From Zobellella maritima (GTDB lineage: Bacteria; Pseudomonadota; Gammaproteobacteria; Enterobacterales; Aeromonadaceae), in contig NZ_QCZE01000002.1 of assembly GCF_003075035.1 (NCBI RefSeq), positions 1 to 64,000 on the forward strand: DNA of 64,000 nucleotides. The letters are read 5' to 3'. A program made the position numbers and the translations under genes. The notes under the pieces were generated by a model. That model made no database searches. It had not been told where the DNA came from and worked only from the letters and a program-made list of their open reading frames with translations. Below are positions 17,592 through 26,454 of the stretch, piece by piece; the first letter of the stretch is position 1; each line of letters begins with the position of its first letter.

Positions 17592-18517
17592 GCCTTGTAG
17601 ATCTCGTCCAGTATCCGATCGGCTCCCTGGGCCAGTAGCCGTTTAGCCAGGGTCTGGCCCAACTGTTCGCCGGTGTCGGCCGGGCCGCGAATTTCATCAT
17701 GGATAATCTGGCTGCCGTCCGGCCGGCCTACCAGGCCGCGCAACCACAGTTGGTCGCCCTCCAGCTCGGCATAGGCGCCGATCGGTACCTGACAGCCTCC
17801 TTCCAGGCCGTGATTCATGGCGCGCTCGGCCAGCACCCGCAAACGGGTTGGCTGGTGGTCCAGGGGGGCGAGCAGCGCCAGCAATTCCTGATCATCCAGC
17901 CGACATTCGATACCGACGGCGCCCTGACCATTGGCGGGCAAACTTTCTTCCGGGCTCATCAGCGCCTTAATGCGCTCGTCCAGCTCCAGTCGTTTCAGGC
18001 CGGCCGCCGCCAGAATGATGGCATGGTATTCCCCCTCATCCAGCTTGCGCAGTCGGGTCTGGACATTGCCGCGCAGGGTCTTGACCACCAGATCCGGACG
18101 GCGGGCGCGGATCTGGCATTCCCGGCGCAGGCTGGCGGTGCCGACTACGGCCCCGGCGGGCAGTTCGTCCAGGCAGGCATAATCATTGGATACAAAGGCA
18201 TCCCGGGGATCTTCCCGTTCACAGATAACCGACAGCCCCAGGCCCGGGGGGAATTCCACCGGCACATCCTTCATGGAATGGACGGCGATGTCGGCGCGGC
18301 CTTCGAGCATGGCCACTTCCAGTTCCTTGACGAACAGGCCTTTGCCGCCAACCTTGGACAGGGGGGTGTCGAGCAGTACATCGCCCTTGGTGGTCATGGG
18401 TACCAGATCAACCTGGATATGGCTATGGAGTGCCTCCAGGCGCGCCTTGACATGGTTGGCCTGCCACAGGGCAAGCAGACTTTTGCGGGTGGCGATACGG
18501 ATAATGCGACTGGCCAT
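17588..18517 (-). CDS. hemC: Hydroxymethylbilane synthase (porphobilinogen deaminase)
   Basis: Polymerises four porphobilinogen molecules using a covalent dipyrromethane cofactor. The 309-aa protein starts [14 protein letters not shown], has VVGTASLRR and the active-site [11 protein letters not shown] region, and carries the cofactor cysteine in [12 protein letters not shown] (about residue 242). The open frame runs to 18631, but ATG 18517 ([13 protein letters not shown]) is the family start. Divergent from cyaA, with a shared 200-nt control region. Confidence 0.96.
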   Translation of the reverse strand: MASRIIRIATRKSLLALWQANHVKARLEALHSHIQVDLVPMTTKGDVLLDTPLSKVGGKGLFVKELEVAMLEGRADIAVHSMKDVPVEFPPGLGLSVICEREDPRDAFVSNDYACLDELPAGAVVGTASLRRECQIRARRPDLVVKTLRGNVQTRLRKLDEGEYHAIILAAAGLKRLELDERIKALMSPEESLPANGQGAVGIECRLDDQELLALLAPLDHQPTRLRVLAERAMNHGLEGGCQVPIGAYAELEGDQLWLRGLVGRPDGSQIIHDEIRGPADTGEQLGQTLAKRLLAQGADRILDEIYKA

Positions 18518-18659
18518 TTGCGTCTCTGTGTTGGTCCTTGATGTCCCGATATTATCACCCTTGACAGCCGATTTCAGGGAAGAAAGGCGCACGGATTGGT
18601 TGTGCATCAAGATGTTGCAGGAATGTGTCATCGAACATGTTGTTCATTCCTTGGCTAAT

Positions 18660-18675
18660 TGTTACCATGATCACA
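18660..18675. promoter_or_regulatory. Candidate CRP-cAMP binding site
   Basis: TGTTACCATGATCACA fits the TGTGA-N6-TCACA consensus at nine of ten key positions. It lies between the divergent hemC and cyaA genes, 45 nt before the cyaA start. E. coli cyaA is repressed by CRP at a comparable site, so feedback control is likely. Confidence 0.7.
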
Positions 18676-18720
18676 CTTTTGACCTGTAAGGTCGTTGTCG
18701 GTCAACCAAAGGCCCTATCC

Positions 18721-21240
18721 TTGCACGAGAATTTTCATCGACTCGTTGAGCGATGTGAACAGTTTAATCAGCAAAAACAGGCTCGGGCGCTCGCCGTTAT
18801 GAGCCGTCACGGCCAGCAGGTTTTCCAGCTGTTGCCCGTGTTGCTGCATTATCATCACCCTCTGTTACCGGGCTTTGTGCCGGGGAAGGTGCCTGCAGGT
18901 GTCTGTCATTTCCAGCCCAACCGGCGGCAGCAGGAATTTATAGATGAGCTGTGCCTGGCGGCGAATGGCTGCCAGGGATTGCACAATGAGAGTCCAGAGA
19001 TCTTCGGCCTCTATTCCATGGGCAGTACCTCCTCCATCGGTCAGTGCCGGCATTCGGATCTGGATATCTGGGTATGTTATTCCCACCACCTGCCTGTTGA
19101 GCGGGTCGAGCTGCTGCAACAAAAATGTCTGCTGATCTCCAAGTGGGCCGAACAACGGCAGGTTGAACTGAACCTGTTTCTTATTCCCGACAATAAATTC
19201 CGTACCGACAACCAGCAATGGGTCGAAGGCGAAAGCTGCGGCAGTGCCCAGCATCTGCTGCTACTGGATGAGTTTTATCGCAGCCACCTGCGGATCGCCG
19301 GCAAGAAGCTGGTATGGATGTTTGCCCCGGGCAAGCTGGGGCCCAACTACGACAAGTTTGTGACCGAGCAGTTTGCCAACGGCACCCTGAACAGCGATGA
19401 ATGGCTGGACCTGGGGGGCTTTGCCCGTATTCCGGCCGAGGAATATTTCGGTGCCGCCCTGTGGCAGCTGTATAAAGGCATAGATTCGCCTTACAAGGCG
19501 GTGCTGAAAACCGTGCTGATGGAGGCCTATTCCCATGAATATCCGGATACCCAGCTGCTGTGTCGTGATCTGAAGGGACACTTTCAGACCGCCGAGCAAC
19601 TGGACGAGCGTCAGGATCACTATATGCTGATGCTGAAAAAGGTCACCGACTATCTGAGCTCGATCGGTGACACCACCCGGCTAGATCTGGTGCGGCGCTG
19701 TTTCTATCTCAAGGTATCGGAAGGGTTGCATCTGACTCACGGGGATAACGAACAGTACGGCTGGCGGAATCAGCTGATAAGCCGGCTGGTGGCGGAATGG
19801 GGCTGGTCGGAAGACAAGCTCGCCTACCTGAACAACAGGGCCAACTGGCGGGTGGAAGAGGTGAAAACCGCCTACGGCGAGCTGCTTGATGCGCTGATGC
19901 ACAGCTATCGCAACCTTATCCAGTTTGCCCGTCGTAACAACATCAGCGAGTCCATCAACCCGGAGGATATCGGCATACTGTCGCGCAAGCTGTATGCGGC
20001 GTTCGAGAACCTGCCCGGCAAGGTGCGGTTGATCAACCTCAAGATAGCCCCCAACCTGAGCGAGGCCGACATCAGCCTGGTGCAGGTGCCGGAGGGCAAG
20101 GTCAACAGGGCCGGCTGGTATCTGTATAAATATGGCCTGACCCCGGGCGAGATCATCGGTCGCAGCCCTCTGGAATACAATGCTTACATCAGCAAGCTGG
20201 TGGCCTGGGCGCATTTTAACGGTCTGTTGGTGCCGGCAACCCGGGTGCACCTGTTTAATCAGGGATCGGACGTGATCCATCAGCATCTGCGGGAATTTTG
20301 TCGCGATCTGGCACAAACCTTTCCGGTGCGTTGTCCCGCCCCGACCAACCTGGCCCTGAGTCGTCCCTGTGAGGTGCGCAACCTGGGCATCTTCCTCAAC
20401 CTGGAGGTCGATCCCACCAGTCACTGGCAGGGTAAGGCCATCGAATTCAGCGCCGAAACCAGCGATCCCTTCAGCTTTGGCCACCAGCTGGAAAACCTGG
20501 TGGGGTCGGTGGATATCCTGTACCGCAACTCCTGGGACGAGATCCGCACCCTGCATTTCAACGGGCCGACGGCGGTTGTGGATGCTCTGACCACCATACT
20601 CGGCAAGATGCATCAGGATGCCAGCGGACCGGAAAGCCTGAACGTATTCTGCTACAGCCGGCACTTCCGTAGCCTGTTGCGTACCCGTTTCGAACAGCTG
20701 GTGAAAGAAAGCGTCAAGCTGCGGCTGGCCCGTCAGCGGGAAAGCGCCGTCAAGACGCTGGTGCTGGGCCGGGAAAAATACGGCATCTTCTTCGAGCGTC
20801 GCGGAGTCAGCGTACAGAAGTTGGAGAATGCGGTGGATTTCTACAACCAGCTGTCCGCCCAGAAACAGCATCGCCACGCCCTGCGCCTGGACAAGACCGA
20901 AGACAGGGCGGTGCCGGATATCGTCGATGCCTATGCCAGCGAAGGCCTGATGCAGTTTTTCTTTGAAGATACGGAGGAAGGCTTCAACCTGTACATACTG
21001 GATGAAACCAACCGTATCGAGGTATACCCGGATGTGTTCGGCAGCAAGGATGAGCTGGTGCAAAGCATCAACCGCTTCTACACCTCCAACCACGAACACC
21101 AGCCGCCTGCCGGCAACTTCGCCAACTTCAACCTGCCCCAGTACTACGAAATTGTGGCCGGGGACGATGGCCTAGCGCAGGTATTACCCTACCGCAGCGT
21201 CAAGGAAGACAAGGACAGTTCCCGGGCCTGTACCGGCTGA
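18721..21240 (+). CDS. cyaA: Class I adenylate cyclase
   Basis: Makes cAMP from ATP; activity in enterics responds to glucose PTS enzyme IIA. The 839-aa protein has the N-terminal catalytic domain with [21 protein letters not shown], the Asp-containing SDLDIWVCY (near residues 100-120) and [18 protein letters not shown]. The C-terminal regulatory half follows ([16 protein letters not shown]). The frame is open from 18625, but TTG 18721 gives 27 residues that line up without gaps with the E. coli start, which is also TTG; a weak initiation codon limits expression in that system. Confidence 0.96.
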   Translation: MHENFHRLVERCEQFNQQKQARALAVMSRHGQQVFQLLPVLLHYHHPLLPGFVPGKVPAGVCHFQPNRRQQEFIDELCLAANGCQGLHNESPEIFGLYSMGSTSSIGQCRHSDLDIWVCYSHHLPVERVELLQQKCLLISKWAEQRQVELNLFLIPDNKFRTDNQQWVEGESCGSAQHLLLLDEFYRSHLRIAGKKLVWMFAPGKLGPNYDKFVTEQFANGTLNSDEWLDLGGFARIPAEEYFGAALWQLYKGIDSPYKAVLKTVLMEAYSHEYPDTQLLCRDLKGHFQTAEQLDERQDHYMLMLKKVTDYLSSIGDTTRLDLVRRCFYLKVSEGLHLTHGDNEQYGWRNQLISRLVAEWGWSEDKLAYLNNRANWRVEEVKTAYGELLDALMHSYRNLIQFARRNNISESINPEDIGILSRKLYAAFENLPGKVRLINLKIAPNLSEADISLVQVPEGKVNRAGWYLYKYGLTPGEIIGRSPLEYNAYISKLVAWAHFNGLLVPATRVHLFNQGSDVIHQHLREFCRDLAQTFPVRCPAPTNLALSRPCEVRNLGIFLNLEVDPTSHWQGKAIEFSAETSDPFSFGHQLENLVGSVDILYRNSWDEIRTLHFNGPTAVVDALTTILGKMHQDASGPESLNVFCYSRHFRSLLRTRFEQLVKESVKLRLARQRESAVKTLVLGREKYGIFFERRGVSVQKLENAVDFYNQLSAQKQHRHALRLDKTEDRAVPDIVDAYASEGLMQFFFEDTEEGFNLYILDETNRIEVYPDVFGSKDELVQSINRFYTSNHEHQPPAGNFANFNLPQYYEIVAGDDGLAQVLPYRSVKEDKDSSRACTG

Positions 21241-21251
21241 GGAGCCGGTAC
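21230..21251. terminator. Hairpin at the cyaA/cyaY convergence
   Basis: GTACCGGCT pairs perfectly with AGCCGGTAC around GAGG; the cyaA stop codon is inside the hairpin. There is no strong T-run on either side, so it may terminate inefficiently or protect 3' ends. Confidence 0.45.
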
Positions 21252-21259
21252 CGCCGCGA

Positions 21260-21571
21260 TTAAAACGTGATTTCGGTGTCACCCTGGCGTTGTGCCTGCA
21301 GGGTCAGCCAGGCCATCAGCTCATGGCCCTGGCGGTTATCTATCCAGCGGCCCTCCTGGTAGGCGAAATGGTGGCCGTTTTCCCGGGTGGCCAGCCAGAT
21401 CTGGTGCAGGGGCTCCTGGCGGTTGAGTACAAACTTGATGCCGTTCTCGAAGGTCAGGTTCATGACCCCACCGATGGTCTCGCAATCGATATCGACTCCG
21501 CTCTGATCGATGCATTCTTCTATATGCTGATAAATGGCGTCCGCCAAGGCATGGAATTCACTGTCGTTCAT
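21260..21571 (-). CDS. cyaY: Bacterial frataxin CyaY
   Basis: Iron-binding protein that tunes IscS-dependent iron-sulfur assembly. The 103-aa protein starts MNDSEFHALAD, has the acidic first helix typical of frataxin (HIEECIDQSGVDIDCET) and the beta-sheet motif HQIWLATRENGHHF. The open frame extends to 21760 but ATG 21571 is the family start. It is convergent with cyaA and divergent from lptM. Confidence 0.96.
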   Translation of the reverse strand: MNDSEFHALADAIYQHIEECIDQSGVDIDCETIGGVMNLTFENGIKFVLNRQEPLHQIWLATRENGHHFAYQEGRWIDNRQGHELMAWLTLQAQRQGDTEITF

Positions 21572-21640
21572 CGCCTGCTTCCTATTGCTTTTGAGAATCT
21601 GAATGCGATTATAAGAGCCTGGAACCATATTCACAGTCAT

Positions 21641-21766
21641 ATGATGCACAAAATCAAGCTGACCGTTCTCGCTGCCCTGGCACTGACCCTGGCGGGCTGC
21701 GGCCTCAAAGGCCCCCTGACCCTGCCCCAGGCCGAACAGAACAGCACTCAGGTTGCGCAACCTTAA
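21641..21766 (+). CDS. lptM: LPS-assembly lipoprotein LptM (YifL)
   Basis: A 41-aa lipoprotein with signal peptide, lipobox LAGC and the family hallmark GCGLKGPL right after it. LptM helps the LptD-LptE outer-membrane translocon mature (family knowledge). The tail is short compared with E. coli YifL. ATG 21641 and 21644 are both possible. It is 11 nt upstream of lysA, the usual lptM-lysA-dapF order outside enterics. Confidence 0.92.
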   Translation: MMHKIKLTVLAALALTLAGCGLKGPLTLPQAEQNSTQVAQP

Positions 21767-21777
21767 AGGGAAGAACC

Positions 21778-23034
21778 TTGGATTACTTTAATTATCAGGA
21801 TAACGGCCACCTCTTTGGTGAAGCCTGCGAACTCGCCCGTTTGGCCGAACAACACGGCACCCCCTTGTACGTCTATTCCCGGGCGACCCTGGAGCGCCAC
21901 TGGCATGCCTTCGATCAGGCTGCCGGTGAAGTGGAGCATCTGATCTGTTATGCGGTCAAGGCCAACTCCAACCTGGCGGTGCTCAACGTGCTGGCCCGCC
22001 TGGGCTCCGGCTTCGATATCGTCTCCAAGGGCGAATTGTGCCGGGTGATCGCCGCCGGTGGTGATCCCCGCAAGGTGGTGTTTTCCGGAGTCGGCAAGCG
22101 TGTTGACGAAATCCGCTTCGCCCTGGAACAGGACATCTTCTGCTTTAATGTCGAATCGGTGGCGGAGCTGGAGCGCATCAACCGGGTGGCCGGCGAGATG
22201 GGCCTTCAGGCGCCCATCTCCATCCGGGTCAATCCGAATATTGACGCCGGTACCCATCCCTATATCTCCACCGGCCTGAAAGAGAACAAGTTCGGCATTC
22301 CCATCGAACAGGCCCTGGACATCTACCGTCAGGCGGCTGCCTTGCCGCACCTCAATGTCAGCGGCGTGGACTGCCATATCGGCTCCCAGCTGACCGAGCT
22401 GTCCCCCTTCCTGGAGGCGGTCGACAAGCTGCTGTTGTTGATCGATAACCTGGCCGCCGAAGGTATTCATATCCGTCATCTGGATGTGGGGGGCGGACTG
22501 GGTGTGAAATATGATCAGGAGGCGCCACCCGAGCCCAGCCGCTATGCGGAGCAGTTGAAAGCCCGGCTCAGCAACCGCGATCTGACCCTGGTGTTTGAAC
22601 CGGGCCGGGCCATCGCGGCCAATGCCGGTGTGCTGTTGACCCGGGTGGAGCACCTGAAACCCAGCGAAGCCAAGAACTTCGCCATCGTCGATGCGGCCAT
22701 GAACGACCTGATCCGCCCGGCCCTGTACAGCGCCTGGCAGGCTATCATCCCCACGGATCTAAATTTGCAGCGCGAGGCGGCGGTCTATGATGTGGTTGGG
22801 CCCGTGTGTGAGACCGGCGACTTCATCGGCAAGGACCGCGAGCTTGCCATCGCCGAAGGCGACCTGCTGGCGGTTCGCTCGGCCGGCGCCTATGGCTTTG
22901 TGATGGCGTCCAACTATAACAGCCGGCCCCGTGCCGCCGAGATCATGGTGGATGGGGATCAGGCCTATGTGGTGCGGGAGCGGGAACAGCTGGCCGAACT
23001 GTGGCAGGGCGAAACCCTGTTGCCCGACGCATAA
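21778..23034 (+). CDS. lysA: Diaminopimelate decarboxylase
   Basis: PLP fold-III enzyme for the last step of lysine synthesis. The 418-aa protein has the PLP lysine in YAVKANSNLAVL (K61), the HIGSQ motif, GGGLGVKY and EPGRAIAANAG, with the C-terminal CETGDF and GAYGFVMASNYN active-site segments. It starts with TTG (MDYFNYQ), preceded by AAGGGAAG; no better in-frame ATG exists. dapF follows immediately. Confidence 0.96.
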   Translation: MDYFNYQDNGHLFGEACELARLAEQHGTPLYVYSRATLERHWHAFDQAAGEVEHLICYAVKANSNLAVLNVLARLGSGFDIVSKGELCRVIAAGGDPRKVVFSGVGKRVDEIRFALEQDIFCFNVESVAELERINRVAGEMGLQAPISIRVNPNIDAGTHPYISTGLKENKFGIPIEQALDIYRQAAALPHLNVSGVDCHIGSQLTELSPFLEAVDKLLLLIDNLAAEGIHIRHLDVGGGLGVKYDQEAPPEPSRYAEQLKARLSNRDLTLVFEPGRAIAANAGVLLTRVEHLKPSEAKNFAIVDAAMNDLIRPALYSAWQAIIPTDLNLQREAAVYDVVGPVCETGDFIGKDRELAIAEGDLLAVRSAGAYGFVMASNYNSRPRAAEIMVDGDQAYVVREREQLAELWQGETLLPDA

Positions 23035-23043
23035 GAGGTTGTC

Positions 23044-23871
23044 GTGATTCATTTTTCCAAGATGCATGGCCTGGGCAACGATTTCATGGTGGTGGACGGG
23101 GTGACCCAGAAGGTGTTCTTCAACCCCGAGGTGATCCGCCAGCTGGCGGACCGTCATTTTGGTATCGGTTTCGATCAGCTGCTGCTGGTCGAACCCCCCT
23201 ATGATCCCGAGCTGGATTTTCATTACCGCATCTTTAATGCCGACGGCTCCGAGGTGGAGCAATGCGGCAACGGCGCCCGTTGCTTCGCCCGTTTCGTACG
23301 GCTCAAGGGGCTCACCAACAAGGACAGGGTCAGAGTCAGCACTCAGAAAGGCACCATAGTGCTGCAGCTGGAAAATGACAACCAGGTCACCGTCAATATG
23401 GGGGTACCCGAATTCGAGCCGGCCAATATCCCTTTCAAGGCGCAGAAGGCGGAAAAAACCTACCTGGTTCGCACCCGGGAGCAGACCCTGATGTGCGGCG
23501 CCGTGTCCATGGGTAACCCTCACTGCGTGCTGGAAGTCGATGATGTGAACACGGCACCGGTTGAAACCCTGGGGGCCGAGCTGGAATGCCATGAACGGTT
23601 CCCAGAACGGGTGAATGTCGGCTTTATGCAGATAATAAATGCCAAGGAGGCCCGCCTGCGGGTCTTCGAACGGGGTGCAGGTGAAACCCTGGCCTGCGGC
23701 ACCGGCGCCTGTGCCGCCGCCGTGATGGGCATGAGCTGGGGTAAGCTGGCAGAGCGGGTGCAGATCCATCTGCCGGGCGGCACCCTGACCATTTCCTGGA
23801 AAGGCCCGGGCAAGCCCGTCTATATGACGGGGCCGGCCGAACATGTCTTCGATGGACAGCTTAACCTATGA
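23044..23871 (+). CDS. dapF: Diaminopimelate epimerase
   Basis: Cofactor-free epimerase of LL- to meso-diaminopimelate for lysine and peptidoglycan. The 275-aa protein has the two catalytic cysteines in EQCGNGARC (C74) and LACGTGACA (C218), plus [11 protein letters not shown] at the start. It begins with GTG after AAGAGG. The stop overlaps the next gene by 4 nt. Confidence 0.97.
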   Translation: MIHFSKMHGLGNDFMVVDGVTQKVFFNPEVIRQLADRHFGIGFDQLLLVEPPYDPELDFHYRIFNADGSEVEQCGNGARCFARFVRLKGLTNKDRVRVSTQKGTIVLQLENDNQVTVNMGVPEFEPANIPFKAQKAEKTYLVRTREQTLMCGAVSMGNPHCVLEVDDVNTAPVETLGAELECHERFPERVNVGFMQIINAKEARLRVFERGAGETLACGTGACAAAVMGMSWGKLAERVQIHLPGGTLTISWKGPGKPVYMTGPAEHVFDGQLNL

Positions 23872-24551
23872 CAGACGGTACCCTGGTGGACGACACCGAA
23901 CTGGATGAGGCGCAGGTAGCGGACTACCTGCGGGATACCCCTGACTTCTTCGTGCGTCACGGCGCACTGCTGGAACGACTCAGACTGCCCCATGAGCAGA
24001 AAGGCAGCATTTCCCTGGTGGAAGCCAGGCTGGAGCGTCAGCGCCAGCGCATCCAGGCCCTGGAAGAGGAGATTACCGGGCTGATGACGGTGGCCGGAGA
24101 GAACGAACGCATTTTCCGGGTCTATGTGGATCTGTTCCCCCGGCTGTTCGCCTGCTCCAGCCTCAGTCAACTGGAGCGGCTGCTGGCCCGCACCTTCCAG
24201 CAGCAACTGCGGCTGTCGGCCATCATGCTGGTGATCGATCCGCGTTGGCGGCCGGTGTCATCGACATTGTCCGGCGAGCAGCTGGAGCGTTTGTACCGGG
24301 AGCGCATGGTCAGCAGGGATATCTATCTGGGACGGCTCGGCAAAGACGAAAAACAGCGGCTGTTCGGTGATGCCATGGTCAGCTCCTGTGCCCTGGTGCG
24401 GTTGGGCGCCAGGGGCGAGCAGGGGCTGTTGGCCTTCGGCAGCGTCGATGCGGGACATTACGGGGCGGAAAAGGACACCCTGTTCCTCAGCCAGCTGGCC
24501 GATGTGGTGTCGCTGCTGTTGCCCAGGCTGGTGGCTGATGAGCAGCCCTGA
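23868..24551 (+). CDS. DUF484 family protein (YigA-like)
   Basis: A 227-aa cytoplasmic protein with an N-terminal helix pattern ([15 protein letters not shown]), a coiled coil at about 45-75 and a GAF-like C-terminal fold. This is the DUF484 family always found between dapF and xerC. Function is not established. It overlaps dapF (ATGA) and xerC (14 nt), so it is tightly coupled to both. Confidence 0.9.
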   Translation: MTDGTLVDDTELDEAQVADYLRDTPDFFVRHGALLERLRLPHEQKGSISLVEARLERQRQRIQALEEEITGLMTVAGENERIFRVYVDLFPRLFACSSLSQLERLLARTFQQQLRLSAIMLVIDPRWRPVSSTLSGEQLERLYRERMVSRDIYLGRLGKDEKQRLFGDAMVSSCALVRLGARGEQGLLAFGSVDAGHYGAEKDTLFLSQLADVVSLLLPRLVADEQP

Positions 24552-25455
24552 GCTGACCACCGACATTGCCGACTTTATCGACTACCTGCGGGTCGAGCGC
24601 CAGCTTAGTCCGCATACCCGGGATGGTTACCGGCGGCATCTTACCGCCATGGCCAGCCAGCTGGCGGAACTTGGCCTCGACTGCTGGCGGGAGCTGTCCG
24701 TCAGCCATGTACGGGGGCTGGCCACCCGTATGCATAAGCGGGGTCTGGCACCCCGTTCCATTGCCACCCAGCTGAGCGCGCTGCGCAGTTTCTGCGACTG
24801 GCTGATCCAGCGTGGTCTGCTGGCCGCCAATCCCGCCAAAGACGTGAGTGCGCCCAAGCAGGGCCGACCGCTGCCGAAAAACCTGGATGTGGATGAACTG
24901 CATCAGCTGATGAATATCGACGAGTCGGATCCGCTGGCGCTGCGCGATCGGGCCATGATGGAGCTGATGTACTCTTCCGGACTGCGCCTGGCCGAGCTGG
25001 TAGCGCTGGATCTGGGAGATATCCAGTTTGCCGAGCGGCAGGTGCGGGTGACCGGTAAGGGCAACAAGCAACGTATATTACCGGTGGGCAGGATGGCGCT
25101 GGAATGGCTGGATAAATGGCTCAAGGTGCGTGACTCCCTCGCCGGCCCCGCTGAGCAGGCGCTGTTTGTCAGCAAGCAGCAACGGCGTATCTCTCATCGC
25201 AGCGTGCAGCTGCGGCTGGCGGAGTGGGGCAGCAGGCAGGCGCTGTCCAGTCATATTCACCCGCACAAGCTGCGCCATTCGTTCGCCACCCATATGCTGG
25301 AGTCGAGCGGCGATCTGCGGGCCGTGCAGGAGCTGTTGGGCCATGCGGATCTGGCCACCACCCAGATCTATACCCACCTCGACTTTCAGCACCTGGCCAA
25401 GGCCTATGATCAGGCCCATCCCAGGGCCAGGCGCGGCAAGAAGGATGAAGAGTGA
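24538..25455 (+). CDS. xerC: Site-specific tyrosine recombinase XerC
   Basis: Works with XerD at dif to resolve chromosome dimers. The 305-aa protein has the N-terminal SAM-like DNA-binding domain and a catalytic domain with Arg in SSGLRLAEL, Lys in VTGKGNKQR, HKLRHSF (His and Arg), the LGHADLATTQIYTH histidine region and the nucleophile Tyr. Chosen start ATG 24538 (MSSPELTTD), overlapping DUF484. Confidence 0.96.
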   Translation: MSSPELTTDIADFIDYLRVERQLSPHTRDGYRRHLTAMASQLAELGLDCWRELSVSHVRGLATRMHKRGLAPRSIATQLSALRSFCDWLIQRGLLAANPAKDVSAPKQGRPLPKNLDVDELHQLMNIDESDPLALRDRAMMELMYSSGLRLAELVALDLGDIQFAERQVRVTGKGNKQRILPVGRMALEWLDKWLKVRDSLAGPAEQALFVSKQQRRISHRSVQLRLAEWGSRQALSSHIHPHKLRHSFATHMLESSGDLRAVQELLGHADLATTQIYTHLDFQHLAKAYDQAHPRARRGKKDEE

Positions 25456-25583
25456 GCAAGGTCGAACCATAAGGTCAAGGGTCAAGCGAGGTCGAGCCTT
25501 GGCTTGGCAGTGCCCTTTCATCAATCTGTATAGTGCGTAGGTCGGTCCTTGGGCCGACATCTTTTATCGTCAAGGGAGACCCC

Positions 25584-26291
25584 ATGCGCTTTTATAAACG
25601 ACTGACATCCATCAAGGTGGTCAGCTTCGATCTGGATGATACCCTGTACGACAATGTGCCGGTGATCGCGGCGGCGGAAAACTGGCTGCTGGATGCGCTC
25701 AAGCATGATCACCCGGAGTCGACCCTGCTCGACAAGGCCAGCCTGGCGACCATAAAGCGGCAAGTATTACAGGCCCGACCCGAGCTGGCCCATGATGTCG
25801 GTGCCTGCCGGCTGGCTGTGCTGACCGAAGGGCTGACCCGGCAGGGCGTGGCCAACGGCCGGGCCAGGGAGCTGGCGGAAGAATACTACCGGGGGTTCCT
25901 GGCGGTGCGTGGCCGAATTCAGGTACCGGAGGCCACCCACAGGGTGTTGACCGCCCTGGGCAGACACTACCGGCTGGCGGTGATTACCAATGGCAACCTG
26001 CCGATCGAGCATACCGAGCTGGCCCCCTATTTCGAACTGGTGCTGCAGGCGGGCAGGGACGGCCGGATGAAGCCGGCCCCGGACATGTTCCAGCGACTGG
26101 CCGAACAGGCCGGAGTGAGTCTGGCTGAGATACTGCATATCGGTGACCACAGAAGCACGGATGTGGCCGGGGCCGTACTCAGTGGCTGCCAGGCGGTGTG
26201 GCTGAACGACGCCAACCAGTCAGAAGCCGGGTTAAGCTGTTTGCCCCATCTTACCCTGGAGCGGTTGGAGCAGCTGCTGGAGCTGTTATAA
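25584..26291 (+). CDS. yigB: HAD-family phosphatase YigB
   Basis: Haloacid-dehalogenase phosphatase; E. coli YigB dephosphorylates the riboflavin intermediate ARPP and FMN. The 235-aa protein has motif I DLDDTLYDN, motif II VITNGN, motif III lysine in GRMKPAPDMF and motif IV HIGDHRSTD. ATG 25584 with AAGGGAG upstream is preferred over the longer frame to 25533. About 130 nt separate it from xerC. Confidence 0.92.
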   Translation: MRFYKRLTSIKVVSFDLDDTLYDNVPVIAAAENWLLDALKHDHPESTLLDKASLATIKRQVLQARPELAHDVGACRLAVLTEGLTRQGVANGRARELAEEYYRGFLAVRGRIQVPEATHRVLTALGRHYRLAVITNGNLPIEHTELAPYFELVLQAGRDGRMKPAPDMFQRLAEQAGVSLAEILHIGDHRSTDVAGAVLSGCQAVWLNDANQSEAGLSCLPHLTLERLEQLLELL

Positions 26292-26304
26292 TCGCCGGCA
26301 TACC

Positions 26305-26429
26305 GCAATACCGGTCAGCCTCTGCGCTATCGGAACAGAGGGTGGCCATGCCAACACGCAGCAAGTACTTTCCTGTATGCTCGACGATGGCTTAGACCAC
26401 CCCCCTGTTCTCTAAACGCCCGGTATTGC
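26305..26429 (+). repeat. Structured intergenic repeat, copy 2 (yigB-uvrD)
   Basis: Bounded by GCAATACCGG (26305-26314) and its exact complement CCGGTATTGC (26420-26429). Nested inside are GAACAG/CTGTTC (26333-26338 with 26405-26410), GGGTGG/CCACCC and GCCAT/ATGGC. The core at 26357-26391 matches copy 1 at 9064-9098 except for five central bases (TTTCC instead of ATCCA). The arms share no sequence with copy 1. It fills the gap between yigB and uvrD. Confidence 0.85.
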
Positions 26430-26454
26430 TTTTAAAGTACAGACAGGAGTTGTG

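Noticed and set aside
26374-26391. CTGTATGCTCGACGATGG as a LexA box for uvrD
   Set aside because: It lacks the ACAG half, and the same sequence is part of the repeat core at 9081-9098, where no SOS gene follows.
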